A stretch of 64,000 nt of DNA from Trichomonas tenax (lineage: Eukaryota > Parabasalia > Trichomonadida > Trichomonadidae). The stretch's first letter is position 1. Every line of letters begins with the position of its first letter. The notes under the pieces were generated by a model, which was given only the letters and a program-made list of their open reading frames with translations, was not told where the DNA came from and did no database searches. Shown one piece after another: positions 1-10,620 of this stretch. The stretch covers positions 1-64,000 of the forward strand of contig JALKBU010000175.1 of NCBI GenBank assembly GCA_023091735.1. Direction: 5' to 3'. Both the position numbers and the translations under genes were made by a program.

Positions 1-484
1 CCACTTATACCACTGGATAGACAACTATCAATATGTACATGAAAGTACTTTCAAATCGAAAAAATATTGATCAGATAAAAAGTTATGAAGGTCGCGGGAC
101 TACACCGTAGAAGGAAAAATTTTCCCCTTTATATAACAATATTGAATATTTTTAATGATATGCACATTTAATAATTTTAATATATACATAATATATAAAT
201 ATTTCATTAGGACATAATTGAAAAATATTAGTTTTTAAGATCGAAATTATTCGATTTTAGATTTAACATTTCAGAAATGAGAGATATTTAGTAGAATTAT
301 TATACATAGGATGGCAGTGTTATATCATAAATTATTTTGGTGATGAAAATAAATGTGTAAATATTTTCGAAAAGAAGAGTTATCGCAAAAATAACTTATG
401 AAACAGCCATAAAACAAAGAAAACTGTATAACTCCAAAAGCGAATCACCCAAAATTTTATTGAGTTTAATTGGTCGGAGCGGTC

Positions 485-508
485 TGTCACTTTTGCAAAA
501 ATGTGACA
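485..508 (+). promoter_or_regulatory. Initiator and inverted TGTCA/TGACA pair before the proteasome gene
   Basis: TCACT at 487-491 fits the trichomonad initiator TCA-Py-(T/A), with the presumed +1 A at 489 and the ATG at 520. TGTCA (485-489) and TGACA (504-508) form an inverted half-site pair 19 bp apart. The initiator match is seen in the sequence. Its function is known from Trichomonas; a role for the second half-site is inference. Confidence 0.6.
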
Positions 509-519
509 ATTAAAAAATA

Positions 520-1230
520 ATGTCGGACAGTTATTCAAGATCTATTACGAGGTTCAGCCCCGATGGCCGCCTTTTCCAGATCGACCACGCCCACGCTGCT
601 GTCCAGCGCGGTACGACAGTCGTCGCTACTCGTTCTAAGGACTTAATCGTCGTTGCTGTTGAAAAGACAGCAGTCGCAAAACTTCAAGACCCCCACACAT
701 TCAGCAAAATCTGCTCTTTGGACAAGCACGTCATGTGCGCTTTTGCTGGTCTCCACGCTGACGCGCGTAGGCTTGTCCAGAGATCTCAAATCGAATGCCA
801 ATCCCATCGTTTAACATATGAAGATCCGATATCCATAGAAAATATTGCCCGCTTCATCGCCACTCTACAGCTGAAGAACACGCAATCTGGTGGTGCACGT
901 CCATACGGCGTTTCAACATTAGTTTGCGGCTTCGATACCCTCACATCAAAGCCACACATCTATGAGACACTCCCATCGGGTACTTACGCAGAGTGGAAGG
1001 CAAGAACAATCGGTCGTCACGATCAGGCAGTCATGGAATACCTCGAAAAGCATTATAAGGATGATATGAACGACGAGGAGGCACAGAAGCTTGCAGTTGG
1101 TGCTCTTCTTGAAGTAGTTGAGAACGGTTCCAAGAATTTAGAAGTTGCTTTAATGAAACGCAGCGGAACAATGGAAATTATGACAGACGAGGTCCTCGAT
1201 GCACTTATTGAATCTACAAAAGCTAAATAA
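520..1230 (+). CDS. PSMA7: 20S proteasome subunit alpha-4 (PSMA7 type)
   Basis: This 236-residue protein is a non-catalytic alpha-ring subunit of the 20S proteasome (family T1), which gates protein entry in cytosol and nucleus. The proteasome alpha signature is at the N-terminus (SITRFSPDGRLFQIDHA). It is followed by the conserved VEKTAVAKLQD, FAGLHADAR and QSHRLTYEDP blocks and the SGTYAEWKA-IGR segment. Length matches the family (about 230-250). The strongest resemblance is to alpha-4/PSMA7, from the KLQD and ECQSHRLT blocks. The ATG lies 31 bases after an initiator, and the stop sits inside a TAAA, the trichomonad polyadenylation context. The third-position GC is clearly higher than in the surroundings, as expected for a highly expressed gene. 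Confidence 0.96.
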   Translation: MSDSYSRSITRFSPDGRLFQIDHAHAAVQRGTTVVATRSKDLIVVAVEKTAVAKLQDPHTFSKICSLDKHVMCAFAGLHADARRLVQRSQIECQSHRLTYEDPISIENIARFIATLQLKNTQSGGARPYGVSTLVCGFDTLTSKPHIYETLPSGTYAEWKARTIGRHDQAVMEYLEKHYKDDMNDEEAQKLAVGALLEVVENGSKNLEVALMKRSGTMEIMTDEVLDALIESTKAK

Positions 1231-1766
1231 ACTACATATCTATATGTATTAAAATAATAATAATGCATCAAAACAAAAGCTTCTCATCAAATTTGTATCA
1301 AAACTCCTCATCCTCAACTAATAAATATTATTTTGAAACTCAATCAAAATTATTTTTCTAAATTTCTTTATAATAATATGATAAATCATTAATATAAGTC
1401 TCATGTTGAATAGATGTCCAAATATCGGGAAATTAAATTGATAATATCGAAAATATAATATATCAAAATATCAATTATAGATATTATTGCTATTTGAATA
1501 GTTTCACTTTTTACTGGCATACATATAGTTAAAACCAAATTTACTTGAAGATATGATTTTTTGACATGTAAAAATGTATTCTGACACAGGCAAAATTCTT
1601 AAAATCTTTGAAATCATTTCTCACTCAATAATGGTCTCCCTCCATTCTTAATACAACAATTTACGATCTCAGATTTTTGCATTGCAAAATAAGAACAAAC
1701 AATGAGAAACCTCTGTTTTTGAAGAATATTTTTTTTGATAATTTATGATTTCTTTATTTATCTAAT
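1231..1766. other. AT-rich intergenic, no gene seen
   Basis: This stretch is very AT-rich with short homopolymer runs. I see no open frame with recognisable protein character and no RNA gene. Confidence 0.6.
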
Positions 1767-2752
1767 ATGTTGTTTTTGTTGTTTACTTCTTCTAAGTCAG
1801 AAACGAAGTGGTACACTCATTTTTTCGTGGAAACGTCACCATCACCTACTGCTCAAAACACAAATATAGCTTTAATCAAAACTTGTATATTTTAAATTGT
1901 AAATTTTATAATCTTGACAATTGCATTTATTCAACTCAAACCACATCTGATGACATTAAATTGATTCATGCATTTTGTTCGTTTACAGAATGTTCTCAGT
2001 GTTTATATTATTCAAATATAGCGGACACTCACTCGAATATTGAACAGTACAACTTCTGTGCCTATGGATGCTCTCTGAAGTCTTCTGCTTCAACATACTG
2101 TAATTCCCACTTTTCATATATTTATATGCCTTCTTCAGATGGATTAAATCACATTGAAAGCGGATCAATTATTAAATGTTCTAATAATAGTGATTATAAA
2201 AGCTATAGAACTGTCCATCTATCTTCTAAAAACAACAGTGTTACGCATTCAAACATAAGCAAATGTTATGGAAGTCCTTTATTTATTGAAAATGGGCAAT
2301 TCCAACTTTCATGTACATCAATTAACCACAATTCAGCAAACATTGCGATTTATACAAGTAACTCAATTTCCGGTTCAAGTTATATTTCTATAATCAACAA
2401 CATAAATATTACAGGTTCATCTATTATTTACCATTATTTTAATACAAATCAGACTCTGCCTTACAGTAATTCAAACTTCATCAATAATAATCCAGAAAAA
2501 CTATTATTTCGCAACAATTATATAAGTGTTTTTGCAGAGTCATATTATATTCAACATGGAAATCCAAATATTGGTGCCGCCATTCGCTACTCGAGGGATC
2601 AAACAATCCCAATTCTAATTATAACAGGTCAATGTGTCCACAAAAATAAACAAAAGCAAACTTCAATTAATGTATTTCAACGACGAATCATCAGCCAAAC
2701 AATTTCATGCATGAACGTTATTCGTTTATTTTATAAATCTTTTTCATTTTGA
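1767..2752 (+). pseudogene. Beta-helix-like surface protein, one frameshift after the signal peptide
   Basis: An ATG at 1767 opens a signal-peptide-like start (MLFLLFTSSK) that runs about 18 codons to a T6 run at 1820-1825. The protein then continues in another frame from there to 2752. The body (about 310 residues) is rich in Asn, Ser, Tyr, Ile and spaced Cys, with short repeated blocks such as LNCKFYN and CSFTECSQCLYYSN. That pattern suggests a right-handed parallel beta-helix ectodomain; the fold is inference. It resembles the broken minus-strand ORFs at 39.2-39.9 kb and 40.5-40.8 kb. The single-base homopolymer shift could be decay or a sequencing error. No function is known to me. Confidence 0.55.
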
Positions 2753-2795
2753 ATTTATAAAAAAAAAAGCACACATTATAACAAATATTAATTTT

Positions 2796-4481
2796 TTATT
2801 CGACAACTTTCGGATGACAGATCGGGCAAACATGCTTAACTTCTTCGAGGCACTCATCGCATATCTGATTGCCGCAAGTCCTGCACTTCTCAGTGGCAAG
2901 ATTCTTGTGGCAGATATTGCACAGTGGATCATTAGGTTTTTGTCTAATTCCTGATGTAGCAAATATATCTACTGATCCCATTGGTGGACTCTGTGTTCTC
3001 GTTGGTGGTGTTGTATTTAATAAAGGTGATGATTGCAAGTTCGGTGAATATATCATTGAGTTTATTGGGGAACCAGAAACCTGCGGCATTGTCGGAAGAG
3101 TGGAGAAATTCGATTTCATATTCACAGGAATCTGCGGTGGATTTGCTGGCTTTGGAGACTGTGCTGGACCTCTCATTGTTTGAGGGTTTGATGATAAAAC
3201 CAGCTGTGGTTGGATTGATCTGTTAATTTGCTGCGATTGCTGCGGCTGCATTGCGATTTGTGATTGTATTTGTGTATTTGTTGGCGATCTTGACATTGTA
3301 AAGTTTATTGCTGACGCCTGTGGGTTGTTGCTAGATAAGCGAAGGTCCGTTAGGGCCTTAAGAGCGGCCTGAAGAAGAGATTGCATTGCCTCGAGCTTCA
3401 TTTTCATTTGATTTTGATTCATTTCTAATGAAGAAAGTGTCGCTGATTGTTTTTCAATTCTATTTTGAAGAGCGTTGACTTGGTCAAACTGCCCATCACG
3501 TAATTCTAATAATTTCGAAATTGTTGTCTTCATTTTGTTGTGTTCTTCCACGAATTCGACCTCCGGTGGATGGCCAGACGTAGAATCCGACTTATTCGTG
3601 TCTTTAGCTGCATTCTGTAAGTATTCTAAAATGCTTACTCGATCTTCCTGTGCAGCGATCTGCTCAGGCGTCTTTCCGTTGCAGTCAGCAATGGAAACAT
3701 CGGCGCCTGCCTCAATCAGAAGGCTCACAATCGCTGGACGATTATGCTGGCACGCAAAATGAAGCGGGGTGCGTCCAGCGTTGTCCTTAACGTCGAGCGG
3801 GGCCCTGCACTCGATGAGGACCTTGCAAGTCTGGACGTGACCGAACCAGGAAGCGAGATGCAAAGCAGTGTGACCGGCAGAGTCAGTCAAATCAATCTTT
3901 GCACCCATAGTGAGAAGCAGCTGCACGGAGTCGCTGTGGTTGAACCAGCTCGCGTGATGAAGAGCAGCTCTTCCTGCGCCATCTTGTTGATCGACGGCGA
4001 CGCGGCTTTGAAGCAAAATTTGAAGACAACTAGTAAAACCGTTCTTTGCGGCAATAATAAGAGGAATCGTAACCGAATAATATTAAAAATGAATTGGATT
4101 TTGATTTGGATTTGGATCTGCGCCATTCTGAATAAGTAAAGCTAAACACTGATCGGCTCCCACTAAGCATGCCCAGTGAATAGGACGTGAATAAGCAAAA
4201 AATGAATTCCATAACTAAAAATAATGAATACTATAAGTAAAAAAATGAATTCCATCAGGAGATTCTATGTCGGCGCCATTTTTAATGAGTAACTTCACGC
4301 AGTCAATTGACTTACATCCGATTGCTATCGATAATAATGGAACATTCGTTCTACAAATTGTCTTAAATTTGTATTGTTCAACGACGGATTTGACGAGTGA
4401 CGTGTTCTTGAGAAGTAGGGCGAGTGAAGTCTCTTTGTTCTGCTCGCAGTACTGAACGGCGAGGCCTAAATCGCCCTTCAT
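2796..4481 (-). pseudogene. Ankyrin-repeat protein with C-terminal zinc finger, disrupted
   Basis: The 5' part (ATG at 4481) and the 3' part (open from about 4052 to 2796) together make an ankyrin protein. It has N-terminal helices and about five or six ankyrin repeats (GRAALHHAS, GHTALHLAS, GRTPLHFACQ). These are followed by a coiled coil, a Gln/Pro/Ser-rich linker and a C-terminal Cys-rich finger (CNIC, CRTCG, CDEC, CPIC). Two short insertions interrupt it. One, near 4189-4250, is a local duplication containing GGAATTCATTTTTT that adds a stop and shifts frame. The other, near 4053-4090, adds an in-frame TAA. Both fall at the turn between adjacent repeats. Either the gene is dead, or only the 3' part is expressed from an internal Met. 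No trichomonad intron consensus is present. Confidence 0.7.
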
Positions 4482-4587
4482 TTATAATTCTGATTTTTTA
4501 CAAAATTGGGATCACTAATATATTGTATTACTTATTTTATTATTAAATTCGAAATTGTAAAATGGAGCGTGTCACTTTTGATCTTTA

Positions 4588-4807
4588 TTTGTCAAAATTT
4601 AATAGTTACACGGCATTATTTTTGTTTATTTGGCAAAAATTTATATTACGTGACAAATTTTATTCTTTATCTGTCAGTAAATAATATTACGTGGTAAATT
4701 TGACAATTATTTGTTAGAAAATATCTTTACATGACAAATTTATGGTCAAAAATATATTACATGGCAATTATTAATTTGTATTGGTCAAAAACGAATTTTA
4801 CATGACA
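4588..4807. repeat. Degenerate ~40-bp tandem array of TTAC(A/G)TG(A/G)(C/T)A motifs
   Basis: Six matches to TTACRTGRYA-like decamers begin at 4606, 4646, 4687, 4727, 4757 and 4798, with spacings of 40, 41, 40, 30 and 41 bp. Most are preceded by a TTTGKCAAAA-like motif (4588, 4629, 4781). The array lies in a 620-bp gene-free gap between the 5' ends of the minus-strand ankyrin gene and the 3' end of the ropporin-like gene. The spacing is seen directly; any regulatory role is inference. Confidence 0.6.
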
Positions 4808-5101
4808 AAATTCATTTTGAACAAATTAATTTATTGCAGCCCATGTGAGCCAAAGGTTGTGCTCCATATCGTCTGAGGATTTTATTGCTTTAGGATAATG
4901 ATAACAATATTAATTCATAAAATAAAAGTTATTTGAAATCAGCTTTTTAGAGTTTGAACAACAATAGACAAAATGTTTTTATAAATGATGATATATAATA
5001 AGTTTTTTATCTAAATAATTATTTTTGATTTCTATTGAAAATAAAGTATTTGAAATAAATAGTTTAATTCTAATAAAAGCATACGAATAACTTAAATGTT
5101 T

Positions 5102-5722
5102 TTACTCATCAGCAGCAAAAATACGTTTATACATTGTTAAATCAATCATTTCCTCGTTGGCACTCGCTTTGAGCTTTTCGAGGAACGAAGATGGAATATT
5201 TGGATCCTTTGATCGCAGGAAAGTAACAAAATCAATCAATGCTTGTGTTGGCAACTTAGCTTGACAATTCTGGTCCTCGAAGATCTTAAATAGATTTGTT
5301 ATCGATGACTCGAAGTTTGATGAAAGAAGTGTCGCTCCAATTCCCATAAATTTATATAAATCAATAACATCTTCGTCTGGGAAACCGAGACGGAGAATGT
5401 TCGCTAATATTTCAGGTGAAAAGCCGAGTTTTTCGCAAGCAACTTGATAATCGACTCTCTTTAATGTTTGATTTAATTTCTTAACGGCCATGAGATTTTC
5501 TTGCAAATCATGGAAGTCAGAAAGCGTAACTCTATATCCTGCAGCGGAATTCGGTGGATTATCAAGCTGTTCTTTGAAGTATTTGATAGAAAACGCAATA
5601 AGATCAGATTTGTTTTGGCTACTCTGCGTTTCTTTATAGACAGCCTTGCAGTAGGCCTTGAGAATCGCCGGCAAATCCGGAGGAATCTGGATTTGCTCTG
5701 AGCAATACATTTGGGTAAACAT
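5102..5722 (-). CDS. ROPN1L: Ropporin-1-like / radial spoke protein 11 (RIIa domain)
   Basis: This 206-residue protein starts with an RIIa dimerisation/docking domain (about residues 7-55: EQIQIPPDLPAILKAY, then the second helix around IAFSIKYFKEQL). The rest is the helical ropporin tail (KRVDYQVACEKLG, FMGIGATLLSSN). Length and domain order match ropporin-1-like, which is RSP11 of flagellar radial spokes. RIIa domains bind amphipathic helices of A-kinase-anchor-type partners such as RSP3. The inferred role is in the axoneme of the trichomonad flagella. The start is the ATG of MFTQMYCSEQ; there is no good TCA-Py initiator just upstream, only an A/T-rich leader. Confidence 0.88.
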   Translation of the reverse strand: MFTQMYCSEQIQIPPDLPAILKAYCKAVYKETQSSQNKSDLIAFSIKYFKEQLDNPPNSAAGYRVTLSDFHDLQENLMAVKKLNQTLKRVDYQVACEKLGFSPEILANILRLGFPDEDVIDLYKFMGIGATLLSSNFESSITNLFKIFEDQNCQAKLPTQALIDFVTFLRSKDPNIPSSFLEKLKASANEEMIDLTMYKRIFAADE

Positions 5723-6015
5723 TTTTAATTTTTCAAATTTTTAGATAAATAACGTTCTTGAACGATTATTTTTTCTTCGATTTTCAAAATTAACCAAGGA
5801 AATAGCATTTAATTGATTTGTATATTTTAAGCCTTGAAAATAAAGCCAAAATATTTTTTCTTCTTTTAGACATTTTACTTGTCAGATTATTCATGTATTT
5901 TTGTCAAAAACTAGCTCTAATCAGAATATCTTATAGAATGGATAATAATTCAATGAAATAGAGCATCTGTAGTCTGTTGATTAATTCGAATAGGCATTTG
6001 TTGAAAATCGATGAT
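5723..6015. other. Intergenic, no gene seen
   Basis: AT-rich spacer between the divergent ropporin-like gene and the first surface-family copy. Nothing coding is visible apart from the promoter-like block that starts at about 6010. Confidence 0.5.
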
Positions 6016-6044
6016 AAGGTTATATTTGAACGAGAAAGGTTATA
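6016..6044 (+). promoter_or_regulatory. Paired AAGGTTATA elements, 20 bp apart
   Basis: AAGGTTATA occurs at 6016-6024 and 6036-6044. The same pair with the same 20-bp offset occurs on the minus strand before the paralogue at 12.6-13.6 kb (13654-13662 and 13634-13642). The conservation may be common descent of the duplicated segment. The element recurs singly before unrelated surface-type genes. Confidence 0.55.
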
Positions 6045-6124
6045 AATAAGGCGAAGTAAGTGAAAACCTCCAATTTATGTTTAATGCTTTTTGTTTAAAT
6101 TGACGAAAAGAATCGAATTCATTA

Positions 6125-7198
6125 ATGGATGTCTGGAATTCTGTTTATCCGTATGCAGGACAACCAACAAATATCACAAGAAACGAAAAACTCACATCAA
6201 GTGGCAACAACTTCGTTTTAAGCGTTGTTTTTTCTAATTTAGGAAGTTCAGGTGTTATATTTATCAATGGTAAATCATCAGATTACTTACTTGTTTACAA
6301 AACAACATTTATTAAACCTAAAAATACTGATTCAAGTGTAAACGGTCAATTTGGTGGTGCCATTTCATGTAATAATATCAACTGTGTCCAAATTGGTGTT
6401 TGCAGTAGTGGTGCATATTGTGGTCAATATGGTTCTCAATCATCTGTTTCTTTGCCAGAAAGATCAACATGTAAAAGTCAGATTATTGGATGCTCATTCA
6501 CGCAAAGCACTGGCGAAAATTCTGTTTTATATACTAATTATGGCATCCAAGACATCAAAACTACAAATTTCTCATACTGTACTGGTATTGATGAAGTTGA
6601 AGGATTCTTGAATCTAGCAAATGGAACATCAACACAGAATTTCACCACAAATTGCAACATATCATCAACATCAGATTTTCCACTTTTTTGTTATTGGTCT
6701 ATGACAATCGACATTTTCCAATCTGTTTTCATCAAAAATTCTAACAAACATGGAAGATATGGTTTATTTTTTGGACCATCTTCAAATATTAATCTTAAAG
6801 AATGCATCATTTCAGACAACACAGGAGAAAAATTATTTAATACTTACGATGTCCAAGCAACATTCACAGTATCAAATTGTTACTTCAATAACCCATATTG
6901 GCCAAACAATGGTGCATCTTATGGTTCATCAACAGAATATTTACATTTTGAGCTTTCATTTTTTTCTACTGAATTATGCAACGGAGAAAATGTTGTTTAT
7001 GATTTTAAAAATAAAAAGAAAACTGAAAAAACAATTGTTATTAATTATCAAATTGATTTCTTTATTTCGTTTATGAAAATTGGTATTTTCCCATTATTGC
7101 TTTCAGCAACGTCAACATGCAGCAAGAAAAATATCATTTATTCGATATTTCGCTTCTTGAAATCACAATGGCTGAACATGTCGAAGAAACATTTTTAA
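6125..7198 (+). CDS. Cys-rich surface-like family, copy 1
   Basis: The 357-residue reading frame starts MDVWNSVYPYAG. It contains short Cys/Asn/Ser/Thr-rich strands (GGAISCNNINCVQIG, IIGCSFTQSTGENSVLY, NFSYCTG, LKECIISDNTGEKLF), as in right-handed beta-helix ectodomains; the fold is inference. The first ~290 residues are nearly identical to copy 3 (12558-13553) and clearly related to copy 2 (7269-8380). The C-termini differ and look eroded. Upstream, in the same frame, an ATG at 6080 would begin MFNAFCLN but meets a TGA at 6104-6106. Copy 3 has the same stop. So either translation begins at the downstream Met without a signal peptide, or both copies descend from an already broken gene. Confidence 0.55.
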   Translation: MDVWNSVYPYAGQPTNITRNEKLTSSGNNFVLSVVFSNLGSSGVIFINGKSSDYLLVYKTTFIKPKNTDSSVNGQFGGAISCNNINCVQIGVCSSGAYCGQYGSQSSVSLPERSTCKSQIIGCSFTQSTGENSVLYTNYGIQDIKTTNFSYCTGIDEVEGFLNLANGTSTQNFTTNCNISSTSDFPLFCYWSMTIDIFQSVFIKNSNKHGRYGLFFGPSSNINLKECIISDNTGEKLFNTYDVQATFTVSNCYFNNPYWPNNGASYGSSTEYLHFELSFFSTELCNGENVVYDFKNKKKTEKTIVINYQIDFFISFMKIGIFPLLLSATSTCSKKNIIYSIFRFLKSQWLNMSKKHF

Positions 7199-7268
7199 AA
7201 TAAAATGTAAGATGAAACACTTATTACAAATCATATTTCTTTCCAAATTCTCTTTAAATTTTTGATTG

Positions 7269-8380
7269 TTACAAAATTTTCCTGCTTATAAATCTCACTC
7301 CAGACTGATATTTGATATGTAACAATTGCATTTTATTAATAACAAAATCAACAATTGGAAAAGAATGACTGATAGCATGAAAGATTGCTAATTCCGAAAA
7401 TGATATTTTATAATCTTCGGCAAATGATTCGACTTTATTTTGATAATATAATCCATACTCTAAAAGAGGATTATCTGCTTTGCAATTTTCTGTTGATAAA
7501 AATGAAAGATCAAAAATTAAAGTGGCTGTTGTTGTTCCATATGTGGCACCGTTATTCGAACAATCAGTGTTATTTATATAGAAATTGTCTATCGTATAAG
7601 TTGCTCTGTTTCTTTGCTCAAACAACTTCTCTCCTTTGTTTTCTGCAATGATGCATTCACGCAGACGTACTTCAGAATTTGAAGATCTTCCACAAAATAG
7701 AGCAAAGTCACCCGCAGCGTTCGAATTTTTGACGAAGATCAATCGAAAAATGTCAATTTTCATTTCATTGAATGCAAAAAGCGGCTTTTTCATTTCGGTC
7801 GATATATTGCAGTTCATTGTAAAGTGCTGTGCCGCTGTTCCATTTGCAAAGTTCAGATCTGTTTCAACTACATCTTCGCCTGTGCAATAAGAAAAATTGT
7901 TGATTTTAGGTCTTGTGCACCATATAGAGTGATCAAAACAGAATATATCCCAGTGCTCTGTGTGATTGATGATCCTATAATCTGAGTTTTGTTCGTTGAT
8001 TTTTGTCTCATAATGACACCAGAATGAGAACCATAACTACCGCAATATTGTGCATACGAACATCCTCTTATTTGGACGCAGTTGATTCCATCACACGAAA
8101 CTGCGCCTCTTTGCTTAGAATTGACGCTTTGATCAGTATTTTTTGGATTTATGAACGTATTTTTGTATGATAACAAGTAATTATCTGAGAGACCAACGAT
8201 ATAGATAACGCTGCTGCTCCCTAAGTTATAAAAAACAACATTTAAAACGATATATCGACCTCTTGATGTAAATCTCTGATTTTTCGAGAATTTTGTTGGT
8301 GAACTGGCATCTGGGTATACCTCTGACCATAAATTCTAAACATCAAACGTCCTTCTCAATGAAAATGTTGCACGAAACAT
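7269..8380 (-). pseudogene. Cys-rich surface-like family, copy 2, broken
   Basis: The frame starts at an ATG at 8380 (MFRATFSLRRTFDV) and hits a TAG at about 8336-8338, just where copies 1 and 3 read VWNSVYP. It continues (SEVYPDAS, VVFYNLGSS, NTFINPKNTDQSV, CVQIRGCSY) to about 7890, where a short A run shifts the frame. It resumes (CTGEDVVETDL, MNCNIS, LRECIIAENKGEKLF, YGTTTATLIFDLSFLSTENC) to 7269. It is more diverged than copies 1 and 3, so it is an older duplicate, and lies tail-to-tail with copy 1. At least one nonsense codon and one frameshift are seen. Confidence 0.65.
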
Positions 8381-8648
8381 AAATGTGGCAGTTTTATTAT
8401 CAAATTTTGTGATATTTTTTTTTTGAAAATCAACCTTAATTGGTTAATACAAAATAATGATATTTAATCATTAAAATATGAACAAGCTTGAAGTTATCAA
8501 TACATATAAACTAAAAAATACAAAAATTGGAATTAAATTTTTATTAATAATACTATTATTGAAGACAGAACAATATACAATGCATTGATGCATAAAGTGT
8601 GTATCGTTTGGAATGTTCTCGGTGTGGAAATAACATTTCAAAGAAAAG

Positions 8649-9599
8649 TTAATTAAATTCTGGAGACAAAACGACAGGTTTCTTGAACTCTGATGTGTCT
8701 GGATGGACTCGCTCGTTATATAGGCGGTCATATGTATCGACATAGAACTTGATCAAATGAGATGATTGAACAAGAAAAGATTGTAAACCATTGAAATAAT
8801 CGATGCCTTGATATTCAACGATCTTAAGTGTCCCCTTCGTGTCGATACCAATTCCAAAGTACCTTCCTGGTGGAACAAGCAAATCATATTCGGTCGAAAT
8901 ATCTTGTTGCGCTTTTGAGTCTAAGAATTGGAGAGGCAAGTATTCTGACTCTTTCAATGCTCCTGCAAGCGCTCCAATGAAGTTAACACCGCTTTTTGGT
9001 GTCATTAAATTGTGATTGCAGGCAAATGGAATCGGATCACCAATGTGGAATATGGAATCGATATAAGGATACACATTTTGTGCATAATCCGATGTCAAAA
9101 CTCCTGGACATCCGAATGTTACACATTTGCATTTTGCGTTCTCGTATTTTTGGCTAAATTCGATAGCAGCGACTGCAGCGCATGCTCCTCCGAGAGAATG
9201 TCCAGTAAATATGAATGAGTAACCATGTTTAACAGCTTTCTCTATTTCATCCCAAGGAAAGTTCTCAAAAATGGTCCTTCCGCCTTCAATGAAGCCTTGG
9301 TGACTTGGGCATCCATAGAAATCAATAACCGTTGACTTTATATCTGAATATACATCGAAAATATCGCGAGAACCACGCACGCAGATGTATATAACCTTCT
9401 TTTTCTTGTTTTTGACACAGAACCATATAGGATTCATCGGTCCTGCCGATCCATTGAAGGAGATCGTTTTTCCATATTCCTCAGGGACCTCGTAATCATC
9501 CTGAGGGTTGTACGACAGGTTGACTAGCTTCATGCAGAAGTAGTGCTCCTCAAGGAGATCCCTGTTGCCGTATGCATCTGGCATGTTATCCCAATCCAT
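8649..9599 (-). CDS. Class 3 (Rhizomucor-type) lipase
   Basis: This 316-residue alpha/beta-hydrolase has the lipase class 3 nucleophile elbow GHSLGG at about residues 130-135. An upstream IYICVRGSRD strand fits the oxyanion region. An Asp follows in HIGDPIPF (about residue 185), placed as the catalytic acid. The catalytic His is probably in the C-terminal third but I cannot fix it by eye. There is no signal peptide (start MDWDNMPDAYG), so a cytosolic or membrane-peripheral triacylglycerol/phospholipid hydrolase is likely. The ATG follows an A/T-rich leader without a clear TCA-Py initiator. The frame is intact and family length normal. Confidence 0.9.
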   Translation of the reverse strand: MDWDNMPDAYGNRDLLEEHYFCMKLVNLSYNPQDDYEVPEEYGKTISFNGSAGPMNPIWFCVKNKKKKVIYICVRGSRDIFDVYSDIKSTVIDFYGCPSHQGFIEGGRTIFENFPWDEIEKAVKHGYSFIFTGHSLGGACAAVAAIEFSQKYENAKCKCVTFGCPGVLTSDYAQNVYPYIDSIFHIGDPIPFACNHNLMTPKSGVNFIGALAGALKESEYLPLQFLDSKAQQDISTEYDLLVPPGRYFGIGIDTKGTLKIVEYQGIDYFNGLQSFLVQSSHLIKFYVDTYDRLYNERVHPDTSEFKKPVVLSPEFN

Positions 9600-10079
9600 T
9601 TTATTTTTTTATGGGCATTTTTTTCCGATACAATGATATTTTTTTTCGAAAAAGTTAGCGAATTGAGTCCGTTGTTCTTATGTAACTATTAAAGAGCTAA
9701 TTGACCTGCAGCATGCTATTTCGTTAAAATTGCCAACCAAATCCTTGCGCCATATGATATTATCGATTTCTAAAATGTCTTAGAAAAAAAGAGGGGGATT
9801 TTGCAATAATTAGGGGATTTGACAATAGGGATTTTAAAAGTTCCAGTCAAATAATATTACAAGGGCCCTATCTTGATCAGAGTTAGAAAATCTTTTTTGA
9901 AATGAAGATCCGGTGCGTTGTGGGAAGTTTCAACAATCAATTACTTTGAGACACTGGTGATCCTAACATCAATTTAACATTCTGCATTTTTTTTTCTAAA
10001 GCTAAAGATTCTAAGCAGGTTTCTTGATTCCATACCTGAAACAATGAAGCAAAAACTTTTATTTTTTAAGTTTAGGAAT
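9600..10079. other. Intergenic, no gene seen
   Basis: AT-rich upstream region of the lipase gene. No open frame with protein character and no RNA gene is visible. Confidence 0.5.
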
Positions 10080-10620
10080 AAATCTCATTGAATGAACAGA
10101 ATATTTATTCAATAGCATCTTTAGATTTTAGAAACTGAATAATTTCGAGAGATTCCATCTCAAATTCCATAGATAGAGGTACTATTAAGATGACTAAATA
10201 TGGCTGATTGATTCCGTATGATAATGTTAGGCTATGTTGATGTCAGCACCTAACTCAACGAGATATTGAACTATTTCGGGTAACTTCATTCCAATCTCAA
10301 TTAATAATGGGGATATACATCAATGTGATGACTAATTGTGACTGATTGACTTCATATCACAATTATAATAAAATGAAGCTGGTTGATTCATCATCAAAAT
10401 GATCACAGATTGATTACTTCCATATATTCATCAGCTCCATGCTCAACAAGTTATTGAACGATTTCTAGAGAATATGTTTCAATAGTCATTGCAATGGATA
10501 TCTATCTGTGAATTATGATAATTTCTTAAAAAATGTTTACAAAACATGTTGATGGCAAAATGTACATTACTGATTTCAAATCATAATGATGATCAGTTGG
10601 AAATTATTTCTTTCGTAGTA
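10080..10620 (-). pseudogene. Decayed ankyrin-repeat array
   Basis: Translation of the minus strand in shifting frames gives repeated ankyrin-like units: PLSMEFEMESLEIIQFL near 10115-10175, PLLIEIGMKLPEIVQYLVE followed by LGADIN near 10240-10310, and SIAMTIETYSLEIVQ with a stop then LVEHGAD near 10430-10500. The pattern S/P-L-x-M...SLEIVQYLVE-GAD is typical of the many trichomonad ankyrin proteins. Stops and frame changes separate the units, so this is a remnant. Confidence 0.65.

Noticed and set aside
1808..2752. Coding region starting at GTG 1808
   Set aside because: GTG is not expected as a eukaryotic start; the ATG with a signal peptide at 1767 in another frame explains the beginning better.
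4189..4260. Mini-introns explaining the breaks in the ankyrin gene
   Set aside because: A GTATTC...TTTTTAG stretch exists, but its removal does not restore the frame, and the trichomonad branch/acceptor consensus (ACTAACACACAG) is missing; the second insertion has no GT-AG at all.
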